From Zelopaecilomyces penicillatus (Eukaryota; Ascomycota; Sordariomycetes; Hypocreales; Pseudodiploosporaceae), in contig VCCP01000005.1 of the NCBI GenBank assembly GCA_005765155.1, forward strand, positions 4,650,001-4,714,000: 64,000 bases of DNA. Direction: 5' to 3'. The notes under the pieces are model-generated. The model was given only the letters and a program-made list of their open reading frames with translations, made no database searches and was not told the DNA's origin. A program made the position numbers and the translations under genes. Shown here piece by piece: positions 24,201 to 36,318 of the stretch. How positions within the stretch are numbered: position 1 is the first letter of the stretch; each line of letters opens with the position of its first letter.

Positions 24201-24412
24201 ATGGTAGTCAAGGCTTTGCGGCCTCTCCCTCGGTCGGGACTTCAGGCGGCATGGATGAGATGGCCTCGCTGAATCCTACTGCGGCTTCGACACCGGCTAA
24301 TCAAGCCAGAGTGCCGCAGCAGTCGGGCAGCCATCCATCACAACAGCTTAGCCCCTGGTATTATAATAATCAGCAAGCGTTCAACATTATGAATGAGGAC
24401 CGTACTCAATAA
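21273..24412 (+). CDS. Zn2Cys6 fungal transcription factor
   Basis: Eight exons join in frame: 21273-21404, 21607-21630, 21750-21868, 22015-22550, 22676-22974, 23044-23472, 23533-23783 and 23893-24412, giving 769 residues. The binuclear zinc cluster is at residues 45-71, with Cys45, 48, 55, 61, 64 and 71 (CX2CX6CX5CX2CX6C). It is encoded across a 24-nt exon (CFRCRHRK) and the next exon. A short coiled-coil-like stretch (QIDHIEKRLEEVAASLDRL) follows for dimerisation. The middle is typical of the fungal-specific regulatory domain (FAEFMTVPLFTEYF, EYMRHAAACRDNLETVLAALP). The C-terminus is Gln/Ser/Pro-rich. The fourth intron uses a GTCAGT donor at 22551, because the nearby GTAAAG donor would bring in a stop. 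A second ATG follows the first directly. It is divergent from the PDR transporter. Confidence 0.88.
21655..21692. repeat. Compound (CA)n(CT)n microsatellite in an intron
   Basis: About eight CA units are followed directly by about nine CT units, inside the second intron of the Zn2Cys6 gene. The CT part precedes the acceptor by about 60 bases. It is likely polymorphic between strains. Confidence 0.85.
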
Positions 24413-24902
24413 AAAGCGGATTCGTTATTTTTACATCATTTACGTTCTAGTCAATTGTTGAAATTACGATGACAACAGAAAAGAGATCGAATAAGCGATT
24501 AAAACTTGGATGGACAGGTTGGATACAGGGGTTTCGGGGTGTTTTGTGGGCTTTTGGTATTGGAGTGCATGAGGCGTCGCAAGTTATGACTAGGAATAGA
24601 CTCTTAGGTCTTTCGAAACAAAAGGCATCGGATTAAATGTATTCAGATGGCCCACGATGGGTATTTAGTTCACCAGGTAGGGCCACCATCATGATACCTA
24701 GTATGCATCATATACACTCTCCCTTGCTTTCCCTTAGCTCCTCAAACGCCAGCTCCTAAAACCAGGGTCTTTCAACCCATCCCGATGATGAAGAAACATT
24801 TGCTCACGCCCTATTGATGGAAAAACCTGAGTAGCTTTAGAAAAACCGCCGGCAACCTCTCAAGATAGTTTTTAATATCAGTACAAGATGTGACAAGACC
24901 CT
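24413..24902. other. Convergent 3' intergenic region
   Basis: It separates the Zn2Cys6 regulator and the Iws1 gene, which converge. I see only probable 3' UTR sequence and no coding frame. Confidence 0.6.
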
Positions 24903-26283
24903 TTAGGCCTTCTTTTTCCCCTTCTGCGTCATCTTGCGGAAAGCCTCCATGCCACCAGCGCCCAGAGGCCGATGGCCTTGGCCTCTGGCCTCGAACGTGC
25001 TCTTTGGAGCAATGCTGTAGCTCGAAGGAAGACTCGCCATGCGAGCTCTGTTGTTCGTGGCAACGGGGGCCAGGAAGCGCTCTCGCTCAGCATCACGAGC
25101 TGACTGAACAACAGCAGGTCGTTGGGTGAGACTGAACTGAGAGCCCGTCTTCCGACGTTGTGCCAACTTGGCAGCGCTAAATAACATGTCAGCAAAAGGT
25201 ACGCACACAGTAGACGATGTGGATGAGTTGCCACATACTCGTAGTCGAATTCACGGGTTTCAACGTGTCGCTTCTTGTAGTCGTCCGTCCTTTTCAATAT
25301 GGGTCGGCTCCACTCACCGAGCAATCGCTCAGCCATCCGCTTGATGCTGGGCTCTGGCTTCTTGCTCCGAGTATAGAAAAGAACCACTTTACCGATACCG
25401 CTGCTCAGGAGAGCCTCTTTCTCAACGTTCAGCCGGGTCAGGGCTGAGAAAATGTCGCGTTGAATATTGTAGGCAGGCAAAGACCCGTCGTTGAGAGGCT
25501 CGAGAAAAAATTTGACGTGCTGGAGAAAATTGGTATCCGGATCAAGGACTGCATGCTGCACATTGTTGCGATTGAGGATTCCAGTGACTTCTGGGAGCAA
25601 TTTGAGCTTGTGCAGAGCTGGCTGGCCAGCTTCGCGAGCTTGGTTATCAGCTTGACATGCGCGCTCCATCTGGACTTTGAGAGCGGCGAGCTGCTCATCT
25701 ATCTCATCCTCAAGATCCTACATAACGTTAGCTGCTATGGTGCAACAATTTCGGCGGCTCAAAGGCTTACGATTTCATCTTTTCGTCGCCGTTTGGTAGA
25801 ATTTCCGCCCTTTTTGATTGCAGCATCCAAAGCCTTATCAATAGCCCTTTTCCGCTTCTCCTCTGGTGTCAGATTTTCTTCGTTTTCGGGTGCAGGAGAT
25901 GCAGCCTTGGCACGTGGGCGCCTCTCGCCCTCGGCCGCTCGCCTTGATCTCCGCTGCTGCTTCTTCTCCCCGTCCCCCTCGGATCCATCCTGCATTTGGG
26001 TATCATCATCTCTGTCACGGCGCTTCTCTCGGCGACCCTCTCTAGGCTTCTTGGCGACTTCTCCTTCTGTACGCTTCCTCTTGGTAGCCTTTAACGTCCG
26101 AGCAATGTCCTCGTCGATATCCACGGGGCGATCTTCAATGTTGGCTGTCTCCGGGTCGTAGTCCTCGAATTGATTCTCGTCAATTTCAGAGAGCGCATCT
26201 GAATCGCGGTCAGAATCGGCTGTGACATCGTCATGGAACTCCTTTGCAGCCGGCGAGCTGACTGGCGAATCGAGGTCCGACAT
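24903..26283 (-). CDS. IWS1: Transcription elongation factor Iws1/Spn1
   Basis: Iws1/Spn1 binds Spt6 and RNA polymerase II and links elongation to mRNA processing. Three exons, 26283-25771, 25717-25239 and 25176-24903, give 421 residues. The start is the ATG at 26283 (MSDLDSPVSS); the longer frame begins only with TTG. The N-terminal half is acidic then highly basic (KRKRTEGEVAKKPREGRREKR), as expected for the disordered tail. The C-terminal half holds the TFIIS N-terminal-like (TFIIS-LW) fold, with LHKLKLLPEVTGIL and IGKVVLFYTRSKKPEPSIKR followed by AERLLGEWSRPI. The end, GGMEAFRKMTQKGKKKA, is also typical. It is divergent from Brl1 with 487 bases between starts. Confidence 0.93.
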
Positions 26284-26770
26284 GCTTCCGGTTCGAGTGT
26301 CCCAGTCGAGGAACTCTTTAATGGTGCAGTGCAGGCCAGGCAAGAACGACAACTAACACTCTCAACTTTATTGGAAAGATGGAGCTGGAGGTAACGAATC
26401 GGTCGTAGCAGTCCAAGGCGATGTGATTGATGAGGATGAATGGAAGAGAAAACGGGAAACTTCTCCAACTACAGTAGCCAGCAGACGAATTTACTCGACT
26501 TCGCGTTGCGAGTTGGAGGTTGCACCAAAGTGGCTGACATAAGCAGCAGGGGTTTCCTTGGCTGCCTTAGGCAGAATACGAATTGTTTACTTTGGTGGCT
26601 CGTTGCCACAGACGATCGGAGGAGGTAGCTCAAGGTATAGGTAGCTCAACCATCGCGCATAATAATAGACAAGTAAATCTTTGTACAGATCAACAAGACT
26701 ACGTAGCAAAGCTGCGACCTACATCACACAACATCATCAACAGCACACACCTGCAAGCGAATTTGCGACC
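26284..26770. promoter_or_regulatory. Bidirectional promoter between Iws1 and Brl1
   Basis: 487 bases separate the two divergent start codons, so both promoters must lie here. No TATA box is apparent. There is no competing coding frame. Confidence 0.6.
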
Positions 26771-28285
26771 ATGGATCGCCGCACCTTCGAGAGTCCCATG
26801 GACTGGGAATACCAGAATACCGGGCCCGTTGACCTCACCAGCCCGTTTACACAGGTGGCCAAGAGAAAAACTGAAAACTGTGAGCCATGGTGCCCATCCA
26901 AGGCTGGGGTAATCGTGGCCAGCTGGCTGACATCTGGCATCAGTATTTAGCTCCCCTTCGAAGCCCGGCGGTCACAACAATGCATTTGCGACATTTGGAA
27001 CGCCTTCCAAACCTCCACAAACCTCTGCCTTCACCCCACAGCTATCATCGAGGAGCATAGCACCACCTTTTCGGAATCCTGCATTCACCACACCCAGGAA
27101 AATCGACGATCTGATGCTCTCAGAAGCAGAAGACAGCCCTGCACTCACAGAAACATCTGATTTCCCCAACGATACTCCTGAGGCCGACCGAATGTGTGAC
27201 GTAACCATGGCTGCACCCACCACTCCATCCAAAATCGACAAGGTATCCCGCTACGGCAAGTCGAGTTTTTCCAAAAAGCATGTATCAGGAAAGGGTGAGA
27301 TTCGGGCGCTGAGAGACTCTTCCCGAATGGAGATGCACGCATTGAGGAAGAGAAAGCGCCATAATTACGACAAGGACGTTAGTAGCGTAGCCCGATACAT
27401 GCCCCAAGAATGGGAGGAAGGCGAATCAGACTCGGATGAGAACGATGACCAATACGGACGGCCCCAGAGCAGAAAGCGCCAAGCAAATGGCTGGTTTGGT
27501 TCCATTCTCAAGGCGATGGAACAACATCCCAATGCCCCAGACAACCTTTCCCGGTGGTTTCGGCTTGGGGTTAACCTGTTTGTTTTGTCAGTGTTGACAT
27601 TTTTTGGATGGAGCATCGTCGAGGCTGTGCGTTCAGACATTCGGAATGCCAACGAAAAGGCACATACAGAGATTATGAGCCAAATCACGGAATGTCAGAC
27701 GAACTACAAAATCAATGGCTGTCAGGACAATGATCGCCCCGCACTCGAAAGAATGTGCAGCGAATGGTTTGAATGCATGACACAGAATCCGGAATCCATC
27801 ATGAGAGTCAAGGTCACGGCCAAACAGATTGCCGAGATCATTAATGAGTTTGCGGAAACGATGAACCTGAAAGCTTGGGTGAGCTTGTCTCTTTCCCGAC
27901 GCATTGTTCTTTTCTAGTTAGCTGACATGCAAACCAGGGTTTCTTCATGGCCGTTTTGGTCTTTTGTCTTTTTGCAAATACTGTCGGCCGACGCAGCGGA
28001 GGCGAAACCCCACACCATCCTATGCAATCACATCAAGCTGTCCCTCCTCATATGCAGTCCATGGCACCAGACGGCACACCAGCACACATGTGGCCTCGCT
28101 TTCAGACACCGCGGATGCAGCGACATGCTTTCGTCGATGACGAAGGCACGGATACAGACACATCGCCCGCGAAGCTGAAGCCAATGCTACCACCCTATAC
28201 TCCCTCGGGACGTCGCAGCCCGAGTAAAGGAGACAGGTCACTCAGTCCCATCAAGTACCGGCGAAGCCCCAGCAAGGGGTACTGA
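26771..28285 (+). CDS. BRL1: Nuclear-envelope protein of the Brl1/Brr6 family
   Basis: Brl1/Brr6 proteins act in nuclear-pore insertion and nuclear-membrane lipid homeostasis. Three exons, 26771-26879, 26944-27878 and 27938-28285, give 463 residues. The first acceptor is the CAG at 26941-26943, not the TAG further on, because only it keeps the frame and yields the continuous sequence TENLFSSPSKP. Two membrane segments (about 239-262 and 349-364) flank a perinuclear loop. Four cysteines in the loop (TECQTNYKINGCQ, then RMCSEWFECM) form the family's disulphide-bridge domain. The N-terminus is Ser/Pro-rich with a basic MEMHALRKRKRHNY stretch, and the C-terminus is a basic Ser/Pro tail (GRRSPSKGDRS). 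The start at 26771 is the first ATG and shares the Iws1 promoter. Confidence 0.92.
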
Positions 28286-29834
28286 GGCATAATGCAAATG
28301 GGGGTTGGGCAGGCAAAGCCTGGGCTCAATGGGGTTTTGTGATGGGGGCTGCATATTGGCTTTCCAGGGTTTCATTGTAACATAAATCTCGTCTTGGCGT
28401 TGAGGAGGGGGGGGGGCTTGTGATTTGCATAGGTTGCATGGGAACGGCGCCGGCAGTAGGGGTTAGGTCCAAAAAAGGTGGGCGGGAAGGCGGCATTTGG
28501 ACGTTGGGTTGTCCAGACGTTCACATTTATTAGCATATATCAGTATCATGATTTAGTCTTGGGTTAATTAGTCCAATTTCATATTCTAGGTGGACCTAGG
28601 CTCTTGCGTTGTAGTTTGTATGCGCTGGGGATAAGCAAATTGACGGTGTCTGTTTTTCTCCCTACAGAAGCACATTCCTGTCAGTTTTGACAAAGTGCCA
28701 AGAGATACTGAGACAACGTACACACACCCCAATGCCTTCGTCTTGCTGCCTAGAGCATCCCAGCAACCACAATTCTAGCGATTATTACTGTGCGAATCTG
28801 GGGAAGCTGATATGATTCACTAAAGTGTGGGGTATTAATTCCTATTATCACAAGGTACCTAGCCAAGCATAGTAGGTATGTCAAGAATAATGATGGGTTG
28901 CTATTGACAAGAAACTCTCTGGCCTTCAACGACACGGCCTTTTGAGGGTACAGCGTGTCAGACTCGCTGCATATGCAGACAGGGTTTCTCGCATTAGAAT
29001 GGCCAGAGCCTACATGGACTTGCAGCACCAGCTGAGCGGATTTTGATATGATGTCTCTTTCTGTTTCTTTTTTCCTTGGAGGAGAAACTCAGGCATTACG
29101 AGGTATGGGGTATTTGGGCTGTTATTTTCTCATTTGCTCCCATGCAGGAGACCTGAGACATATTTACATAATTGTTTGTCTTTGGATATACCTGGTATTA
29201 AGAGAGGAGAAGCAGCACCCATGCCAATGGTAAGTTCAACTATTGTACACACACAAAGTGATAGAAAGTGTGGGGGGGCACGACCCCATGGATTTCATAC
29301 TACGTATCGTATGGACGGGAACTATGGGCAAGCTTCCTGTATGGATCGACCATGGCGCGCAATGGAGAACATGGGTCGTGCGGGGAGGATAGACCGCTTG
29401 CCGGATTTCTTGGGTAACTATAGACTGACTGAAATTGCTGCTACTGAATGCTATGCCTACCCCAGGATCTTTGAGCAAATGTCATGTACGCACAGAAGAA
29501 AGCGCGCGTTTCTTGTCTTGGAGGCACAGGGAGCTGATGTTGTCCAGGCTTCATTGTCTCAGACATGGTAGACATGGCAGACATGGGCAGAAAATGTGGC
29601 TTGTACGGGACGGGACAACGCGGGTAGAAGAGACAGACGCAGTAGTTTATCTTTTTCCTTTTCCTATCTGGAAGGAAATACTAATATATAAGGCGAGATA
29701 TTGGTAGCCGTTTATTTTACAGTCTCTCATCAACCCAATAACCCTCCAAACATACACACACCACACACTCTTCTCACAAACCTCAAAAAACAAAATACCA
29801 CATCAAAAAGCTTCCCCTCCTACGCTATTTCATC
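28286..29834. other. Intergenic region upstream of the HsbA-like gene
   Basis: No supportable gene. A G-run of about ten bases lies near 28407-28417, and frames at 28750-29571 are short and unconserved in look. The final 150 bases are A/C-rich with a long CACACACC-type leader just before the ATG at 29835, as is common for highly expressed secreted proteins. A TATATAAGGCG sequence at 29685-29695 is a plausible TATA element. Confidence 0.5.
29685..29695 (+). promoter_or_regulatory. Putative TATA element of the HsbA-like gene
   Basis: TATATAAGGCG lies about 140 bases before the ATG at 29835 and is followed by an A/C-rich leader. The assignment is by sequence and position only. Confidence 0.4.
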
Positions 29835-30347
29835 ATGAAGTTCAGCATCATCTCCACTCTCGCTTCTGCGGGCACTGCTCTCGGAAATGCCACCTTCATC
29901 GTTGCCTCCCTCACTGCCATGACCGGCTCCATCGGCACGTTTGAGCAAACCGTCAACAACTGGGACGGTTCTCTTCTGAAGGCCCCCACAATCCTTACCA
30001 ACGTCAACAAGCTCATCAAGGACATCCAAGACGGCGCCGTCATCATTGCAGCCGCTCCTGCCTACGAAAAGGAAGATCTTGGCGCTGTTGCCATCGCCAC
30101 GGCTCCCCTGCTCACCTCGGTCAGGACAACCGTGGATGCCACCATCAGCGCAAAGGCCAAGTTTGAGAAAGTCCCCGTGGTTGGGCCTCCCATCGTCAGG
30201 CAGAGCATGCAGAGCCTGAAGGTTGGTGTCACGGCGGTCGGCACGGCCATTGTGGGGCGTACGCCGGTCGAGCAGCAGGATATGGTCAAGGCGATTGTCG
30301 AGGCTATCCAGGGCCACCTGGACAGGGGCCTCGTGGCATTCGCGTAG
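29835..30347 (+). CDS. HsbA-family hydrophobic-surface-binding / cell-wall galactomannoprotein
   Basis: A single frame of 170 residues from the ATG at 29835. Residues 1 to about 17 form a signal peptide (MKFSIISTLASAGTALG). The mature part is helical and Ala/Val/Thr-rich with no cysteines, and contains VNNWDGSLL, ITNVNKLIKDIQDG-like and ATAPLLTSVRTTVDATISAK segments. These match the HsbA family, which also includes the galactomannoprotein MP1-type repeats. Members coat hydrophobic surfaces or the cell wall and can help recruit cutinase-like enzymes; the role here is inferred from the family. An AT-rich ATAAAATAAAATC stretch near 30380 is a likely polyadenylation region. The strong leader and TATA-like element suggest regulated, high expression. 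Confidence 0.85.
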   Translation: MKFSIISTLASAGTALGNATFIVASLTAMTGSIGTFEQTVNNWDGSLLKAPTILTNVNKLIKDIQDGAVIIAAAPAYEKEDLGAVAIATAPLLTSVRTTVDATISAKAKFEKVPVVGPPIVRQSMQSLKVGVTAVGTAIVGRTPVEQQDMVKAIVEAIQGHLDRGLVAFA

Positions 30348-32354
30348 AGTCTGGTTTGTCTCGTGGCTTAGGTTGGTTTATAAAATAAAATCAGAAAAGA
30401 AGTAATGGGAAAGGGGGTAACATAGCAAAAAGGATTCAGGTTGCGCATCTGGAGGTAATGAAAGGCTGGGGGGGGCTCATGTACGAGCTTATATGGAGAT
30501 GGCCATCTTGAACGCAAATAATGAAACTCTTAATTTTCGCACCGTCACTTGATATTGTTCGTTGTCATGTTGTCCATGTGGTGATTAAGATTGCTGGTAA
30601 AATGTCGTCAGTAATTGTATCTGCTGCTGCGGTTGTGGCTGCGACTGTCGTGATATTGTATCTGAAAATGTGAATTATTGTTGCAATACTATCGTTGATG
30701 GTGTTGTGATGAATGAATAGGTTGGATATATCAAGCAATTTTAGGTTGTTAGTGGTTCCTTTTCAAGTGCCGTCGACGTAGGCACACAGTGCTACAGCAT
30801 AGGTAGCTAGCTCTATTAGCGTTCTGTGTAGGTAGGTAAAACGCTAATAACTAGTGCTCAATGCTTTATTTACCCGCTGTTGAAGCGCGCCCGAAGCTTG
30901 ATAGCGGGCTTTCACTAGTGCTGGGGGGGGTATACGACACCAGATGGTGTTGGAGTTTACGCATTTACCATGCCATAATGACCTCATCATGAGTGGTCCA
31001 AATTGTCAAGCCTGGCAGAAAACAAACGCCAGCAAATCAACTTCTCGGTTCCAAATAAGAAGAAGGAAAAGCCACAGTTACAGGCCCCAATTTGTCGTCA
31101 CTCATTCCAGACAAGGAACCAGAAAGGGAAATATTCTTTCATCATAGAAGCATGCAGACGCTGAGAAAAGCAGGCCAGACGCAATTTAGGGGGGCTGGCG
31201 GAGGCGGGGAGGAGGCGAGGGGGGCGAAAGCCGTGATTGATATTGAATTCGGTCAACATCCAAGCTCATCCAATGGGGGGTTGATCCAGCTGACCGTCTA
31301 ATAGCTCCCGAGGCTCGTTAGTCGGTAATAATTAGCTGTTTCTTTAAGGTAAACTGGCAAGTGGCTATTACCTCGGATCTATCTGTTATCCCATATGTTA
31401 TTTCTCATTATTCAGGACATCTCCTGCACCTCCGGTACGGCATTAGAGCTCTCCGAAGCCACCGCTGCCACCCTGCATCTTTCGTGTCTTTTCTTTTTTT
31501 TCACTGTCCCAGTCAACAGTTCCATCTCTAATATCACCAGTACATCACGATAATTCCTGGCTTTTGATTGTAGTCTTTAGCATTTTATCCATTGATCTTG
31601 GATCTATCCGTCCAATGGACCGATCTTTTCGGGTAATGATAGTCCAAACCGTTTGATGAGGGGGGCAGGCAACCTACTGTAGCCCAGCAGATCGGTACGC
31701 AGCTGGAGCACCACTTGCAGTACCCCTCTCAATGGAACTCACTAGCACACCACTGTAGCGCCCACAGAGCTCCGCTGGGCTAACTGTTAACCGCTATAGT
31801 TCCATGTGGATGAGCTCCCAGACACCTGCTACAGCCCCACCACTGCATCTCCAGGCATAGGTGATATCGTCACTCTCCCTCCTCGTCGCGTCCCTCGAAA
31901 AGGAAGCAAGGCCAAGGGTCAGAGCCAAAGAGTCCAATTGATCGGCTTGTTCGTTGCGCCTCGCCGTTGCATCTCCGAGGTTCTTTTCATTCTTCCTCGC
32001 CTCCCCGTCTCTCCATCGATCGACAACCTTATCGTTCCAACAAGCCTCATTGCCTTTAGTGACTGCGATCCACTTCACGACGCCAACGATCACGATCACG
32101 ATCTGCCTCTTCTCTCCTTAACCCCTCGACAATTTTCTCTCCCGCCATCCGAGCTTCCAGGGCCACGAACAGAGCGCCCCAGCTCCTCGCAGCATGTCTG
32201 TCCCATCTCAGAGTTACAGCCACCACAACTATAGTACTGCAATCGCCCGGGTCCCCAACCGCTGAAAAAGCGACGCAGACTTTCCAATCTCCCATCTCTT
32301 CTCATCTTCCACGCGTGTTTTCTTTCGGACAGAAAAGGTGCCATCGTGGTCGCA
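30348..32354. other. Long upstream region of the second Zn2Cys6 regulator
   Basis: Two kilobases with no supportable gene. The part from about 31800 to 32340 has overlapping frames on both strands in conflicting registers and is CT-rich on the plus strand, so it is probably the 5' leader and core promoter of the regulator. I see no tRNA or repeat array. Confidence 0.5.
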
Positions 32355-35120
32355 ATGGAGGAGGACAAGGATACAAGCAGCCACACGCCTTCGGGCCCCA
32401 GCCAGCCGAGTACCGGCAATACTCCCCAGCCAGCTTCTTCCTCGCAGTCAGCAGTTCCGGCCAACGCTCAACTGTCAAAGAGGCGACGTGGACTGGGTAT
32501 CGTGACACCCAATGCCTGCACAGAATGTCGCAAGAAACGCGCAAAGGTGCGAAAATGCCCACACTGGCCGGCTCTGGCTCTGATGTCTTTTTTATTCCTA
32601 TACTATAATGGTATTGGGGGAGAGTTGAACTGACAAAAACCCTTTGGGTGAATACTGCAGTGCGACGGGCAAAAGCCATGCGGACGCTGCCAATCTCAGA
32701 AGGATATAGAGTGTCTCTATGAGGTTCCCGTGCGCCAGTCCAAGGAGACGCTCCGAACAGAAATCGAAAGCCTGCGCCACCGTCAACGATCCAGCGATCA
32801 GGTCTTCGCCGCTTTGGTGCGGCCAAACATATGGGAGGAGGTGCTTGCTCGCTTACGGAACGGCCATTCTGTCGAGACGATATCCGAATGGCTCGGAGCC
32901 AACCTCTCTTCGTCCCAGGGTACCGGAGCATCATCCTCTGCCACTGCTGCTACTGCTGCTGCGACCCCCGGCCCATCCTCCGGGTTTCCCTCCAATGATG
33001 CCAATCTCGGCCCCGGACACGGCCTGGGTCCCCCGCCCGTCTTTGGCGGAGTAGGCCAGACGCCCCTACCGTCTATAAACCTACCAGTCAACACTCTCAG
33101 CCCCATACAGCTTCCCGGTTTGCGCAATGATATCAGCCATGGTGGCCATGGCAGCCCATGGCATTTCTCATCGCAAAGTCAGACTGGCTCTGTGGCAAGC
33201 AGTTCTCATCCAGATGCCATGAACTGGACCGCTGACATGAGTGGCCCGCCTCAGACCCGTGTTGGATCTTGGGCCGAAGGTATGCATTCAGACCATATGT
33301 CGGATGATATTCCTCGGTTTCGGGGGCTAGAGCAGGTCTTGTCGCCCTTAAACGAGCCCGAAATGAAGTCTCCGGCGGGAACGTGGACCAGTATTACCAG
33401 TGACGTGAACCTTGTTCAGCACCTCCTAGCCCTATACTTTTGCTGGGAGTATCCAACCTTTGCATCTCTCAGCAAGGAGCACTTTCTACGAGACTTTCAG
33501 GATGGACGACACCGCTTTTGCTCATCAATATTGGTCAACGCCCTGCTTGCCCTGGGCTGCCGGTTTTCCACTCAGCCCATGACGAGAGCAAATCCCAACG
33601 ATCCATACACGTCTGGCGATCATTTCTTCAAGGAATCTCAGCGGCTATTTTATCAGGAGACGGATCACCACTCATTAACCACTATCCAGGCGCTAGGTAT
33701 CATGTCGATTCGGGAAGCCAGCTGCGGTCGGGACTCGGAAAGTTGGTACTACGCGGGGCAGAGCATACGCCTGGCCATTGAAATGGGACTTCATCGGATC
33801 CATGACGAGGGAGATGAGGACGAGCTGGCGGTGCAGTCGGCCACTTTTTGGGGAGCTTTTGCTCTAGATCAGTAAGTATTTTGATTGCCTACATCAGACA
33901 TATTCAAACCAAAAACACAACTGACGTCGAGATAACAGCGCATGGTCACTAGCCACCGGTTCATTGCCGCAATGCTCATGTTTTCCGCATCTGCCACCTA
34001 AACCCACCATTATTGGAGACATTGAAGCATCACTCTGGGTGCCATACACGGACGATGGTTTGTTTATTCCTGGTCGTGGAAAGGATTCCAACTCGGGGAA
34101 GGACTTGGCCAAGCTGACCGATACGAATCAAGGCGCGCCATTGCAACGCTCATGCGAGCAACCTTCTAATGTCCGGTCTGTCTACAAATGTTTCTGCGAA
34201 TTAAGTGAACTGGTGCACCAGTCTCTATATATACTGCACTCGCCCGGCAAACCACTTACGGCCAGAGATCTTCTCAACATTTACACTCAATATCTGAACT
34301 GGTATGACCGCATCCCCGAGGTATTAAGACTGGGCCACAACTTTACCCCAGCAGTTCTATTCGCCCAGTAAGTTTGTCTTTCTTGCCACATAAGCAGGTA
34401 TTCTCAATTGTGTAAGAAGCTAACCTCTAAATTTAAAGCATGTACTACCACTTTGCCATTCTTCTCCTTTTCCGGCCCTTGATCAAGCTGCGGATTATTG
34501 GGTCCAAGGTGTCACCCCGCGATGTCTGCTCACAGGCCGCAGACGCCATTCAGGGCCTGCTTCAATCCTATTCTCGGCTGTATACGCTACGGAGGACGCC
34601 CTCGTTTGTACCATACTTTGTCCTAACCTCATCCATTATGCACCTTGCCATCGGTGCAGCCTCTGTCAAAACAGAAGTAAGCAGCCCCAACGAGAAGATG
34701 AAGAAGGCAGCAGAAATAGATCCCCGCGTATCCGAAGCTCTCACCCGGGGCATTGCCGATCTCACAGAGATGGCGCCCTGCCACCACTTCGCTGAGCAAG
34801 CCCTCAACATTCTCCGGTTCCTAGCCAAGAAGTGGAACATTGAAGTAGATATTGACTCGGGCAATACGCCGCTCGAAGACCACAACGGCCTTACAAAACC
34901 TTATACGAGTAGCCTCAACTTCTTTGCGCCTAATGTGGTGACGGAGGATTTTATCTGCGGATGGGGGGGCACACCGGAGATGGCGCATGCGTTGCAAGGA
35001 TCGGCGTCGAAGGCGGCAGAGTCGATAGAGAATCCGCTATTCTGGCCGTTTCCTATGCAAGGGAGGCCGATGCTGCCAAATGGCAAGGAGTTGGAGCGAG
35101 CTGGGTTCGCGATGCTGTAA
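32355..35120 (+). CDS. Zn2Cys6 transcription factor, NirA/nit-4-like type
   Basis: Four exons, 32355-32546, 32661-33871, 33939-34367 and 34439-35120, give 837 residues. The start is the ATG at 32355 (MEEDKDTSS); a GTG nine bases upstream is not credible. The zinc cluster has Cys55, 58, 65, 71, 74 and 82, preceded by a basic KRRRG. The first intron falls between the second and third cysteines, right after KKRAK. The linker (SKETLRTEIESLRHRQRSS) could form a coiled coil. NIWEEVLARLRNGHSVETISEWLG and the fungal-specific domain (VNLVQHLLALYFCWEYPTF, then DHAWSLATGSLP across the exon 2/3 junction) resemble the nitrate-regulator-like group. The middle is Ser/Pro/Gly-rich. The target pathway cannot be read from the neighbours. 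Confidence 0.88.
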
Positions 35121-36318
35121 AGGGCTCTTCACAGGGGTGGGTGGGTGTCTTGGCGTAATTTGGGTATCGTATACAGGGGATATTACACGCTATTTCAAAA
35201 TAAAATCAAGTGTGGAAGAGAGGAGAATAGGCCCTGTGAATTGTTAAAGGAGAAAATATCTGCCTTGGAGCGTAGTTGTGAGAGATGTACGAAAAGGTAT
35301 ACACTTGAGTGAGTTGGTTCTTCTCCAGGATATTTTGTAGGGGTACGTGTTTGAACACCTCTTGATGGATAGCTAGAGTAAAGGGAAAATCTCCCAAAAG
35401 ACTGGTTCATAACTCCTATATCAGAATACTAAATTAGGATCTCGCTGTTTCATGGATTGGCTTGCATGTTCGTAGGGTATTTCCATGCTCAATAGGTGTG
35501 TGGCAGAATCAACTCTCTTCATAGGTACAATGCTTATTGCACACTTGACTAACTATAACTTTTCGTTACGATAACCATACACTATACAAACTAACCATTC
35601 AATGATACATTAAAAGTCACACTTTCAACTCAGATACTCACAATTTTCTATATCACTTTCTATCAGATTATTTACCACGTTTCTACTCCAACAACCGCTC
35701 CATTTCCCATCCTCATCAAATATCTCTAGGGTAGCCTCCCTCATTGAAATGTGGCTCAATCACACAGCGCCCCACAAAACCACAAGCCAAAAGAAAAGCG
35801 TGGCCACACTCCTCAACACTCATCAGTGACTGGGCCAAGTTCACGCGCCACACGAAAGCCCAAGACTAGACCTCGGCTTCCCACTCACTCTCTCTCTCTC
35901 CCTCAGCGTCATCATCGTTCTAGTTGTCCCCGACCTGCCCTCCCCCCAAAACGCCGACGGCATCGTCGTTTTTCTTCTTAACATTTGCAAATACAGAACT
36001 GCGAATACAAAACACAGATTGCGTCCTCTTTTGCGCGCATCCGCCCGGAGCAACGTGGAGAGATAGAAAAGAGACTACACAGCAATTTAGAGCTCTCGGC
36101 CTTACCCGGTGTTGCGATTTCAAGAAAAGGAGTGATGGTGATGGATTGACGCGGGTTCTTATTTTCTTCTTCTTCTTCCATATCCCATCAATCAACTATC
36201 TACGGAATTCTTTTTTACATCAACGAAAAAAAATACGACGACGCGACGCAAGCCTTCAAGGACCCTTTCCCCCCCTCAGCATCATACATACATACATCAA
36301 GGGAGCGCAATTTCGGAA
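35121..36318. other. Intergenic region upstream of PEX16
   Basis: The last 500 bases are rich in short CT runs (for example 35886-35904) and end in a leader of T and A runs before the ATG at 36319. The frame at 35924-36382 overlaps the Pex16 start in another register and has no domain, so it is treated as noise. Confidence 0.5.
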
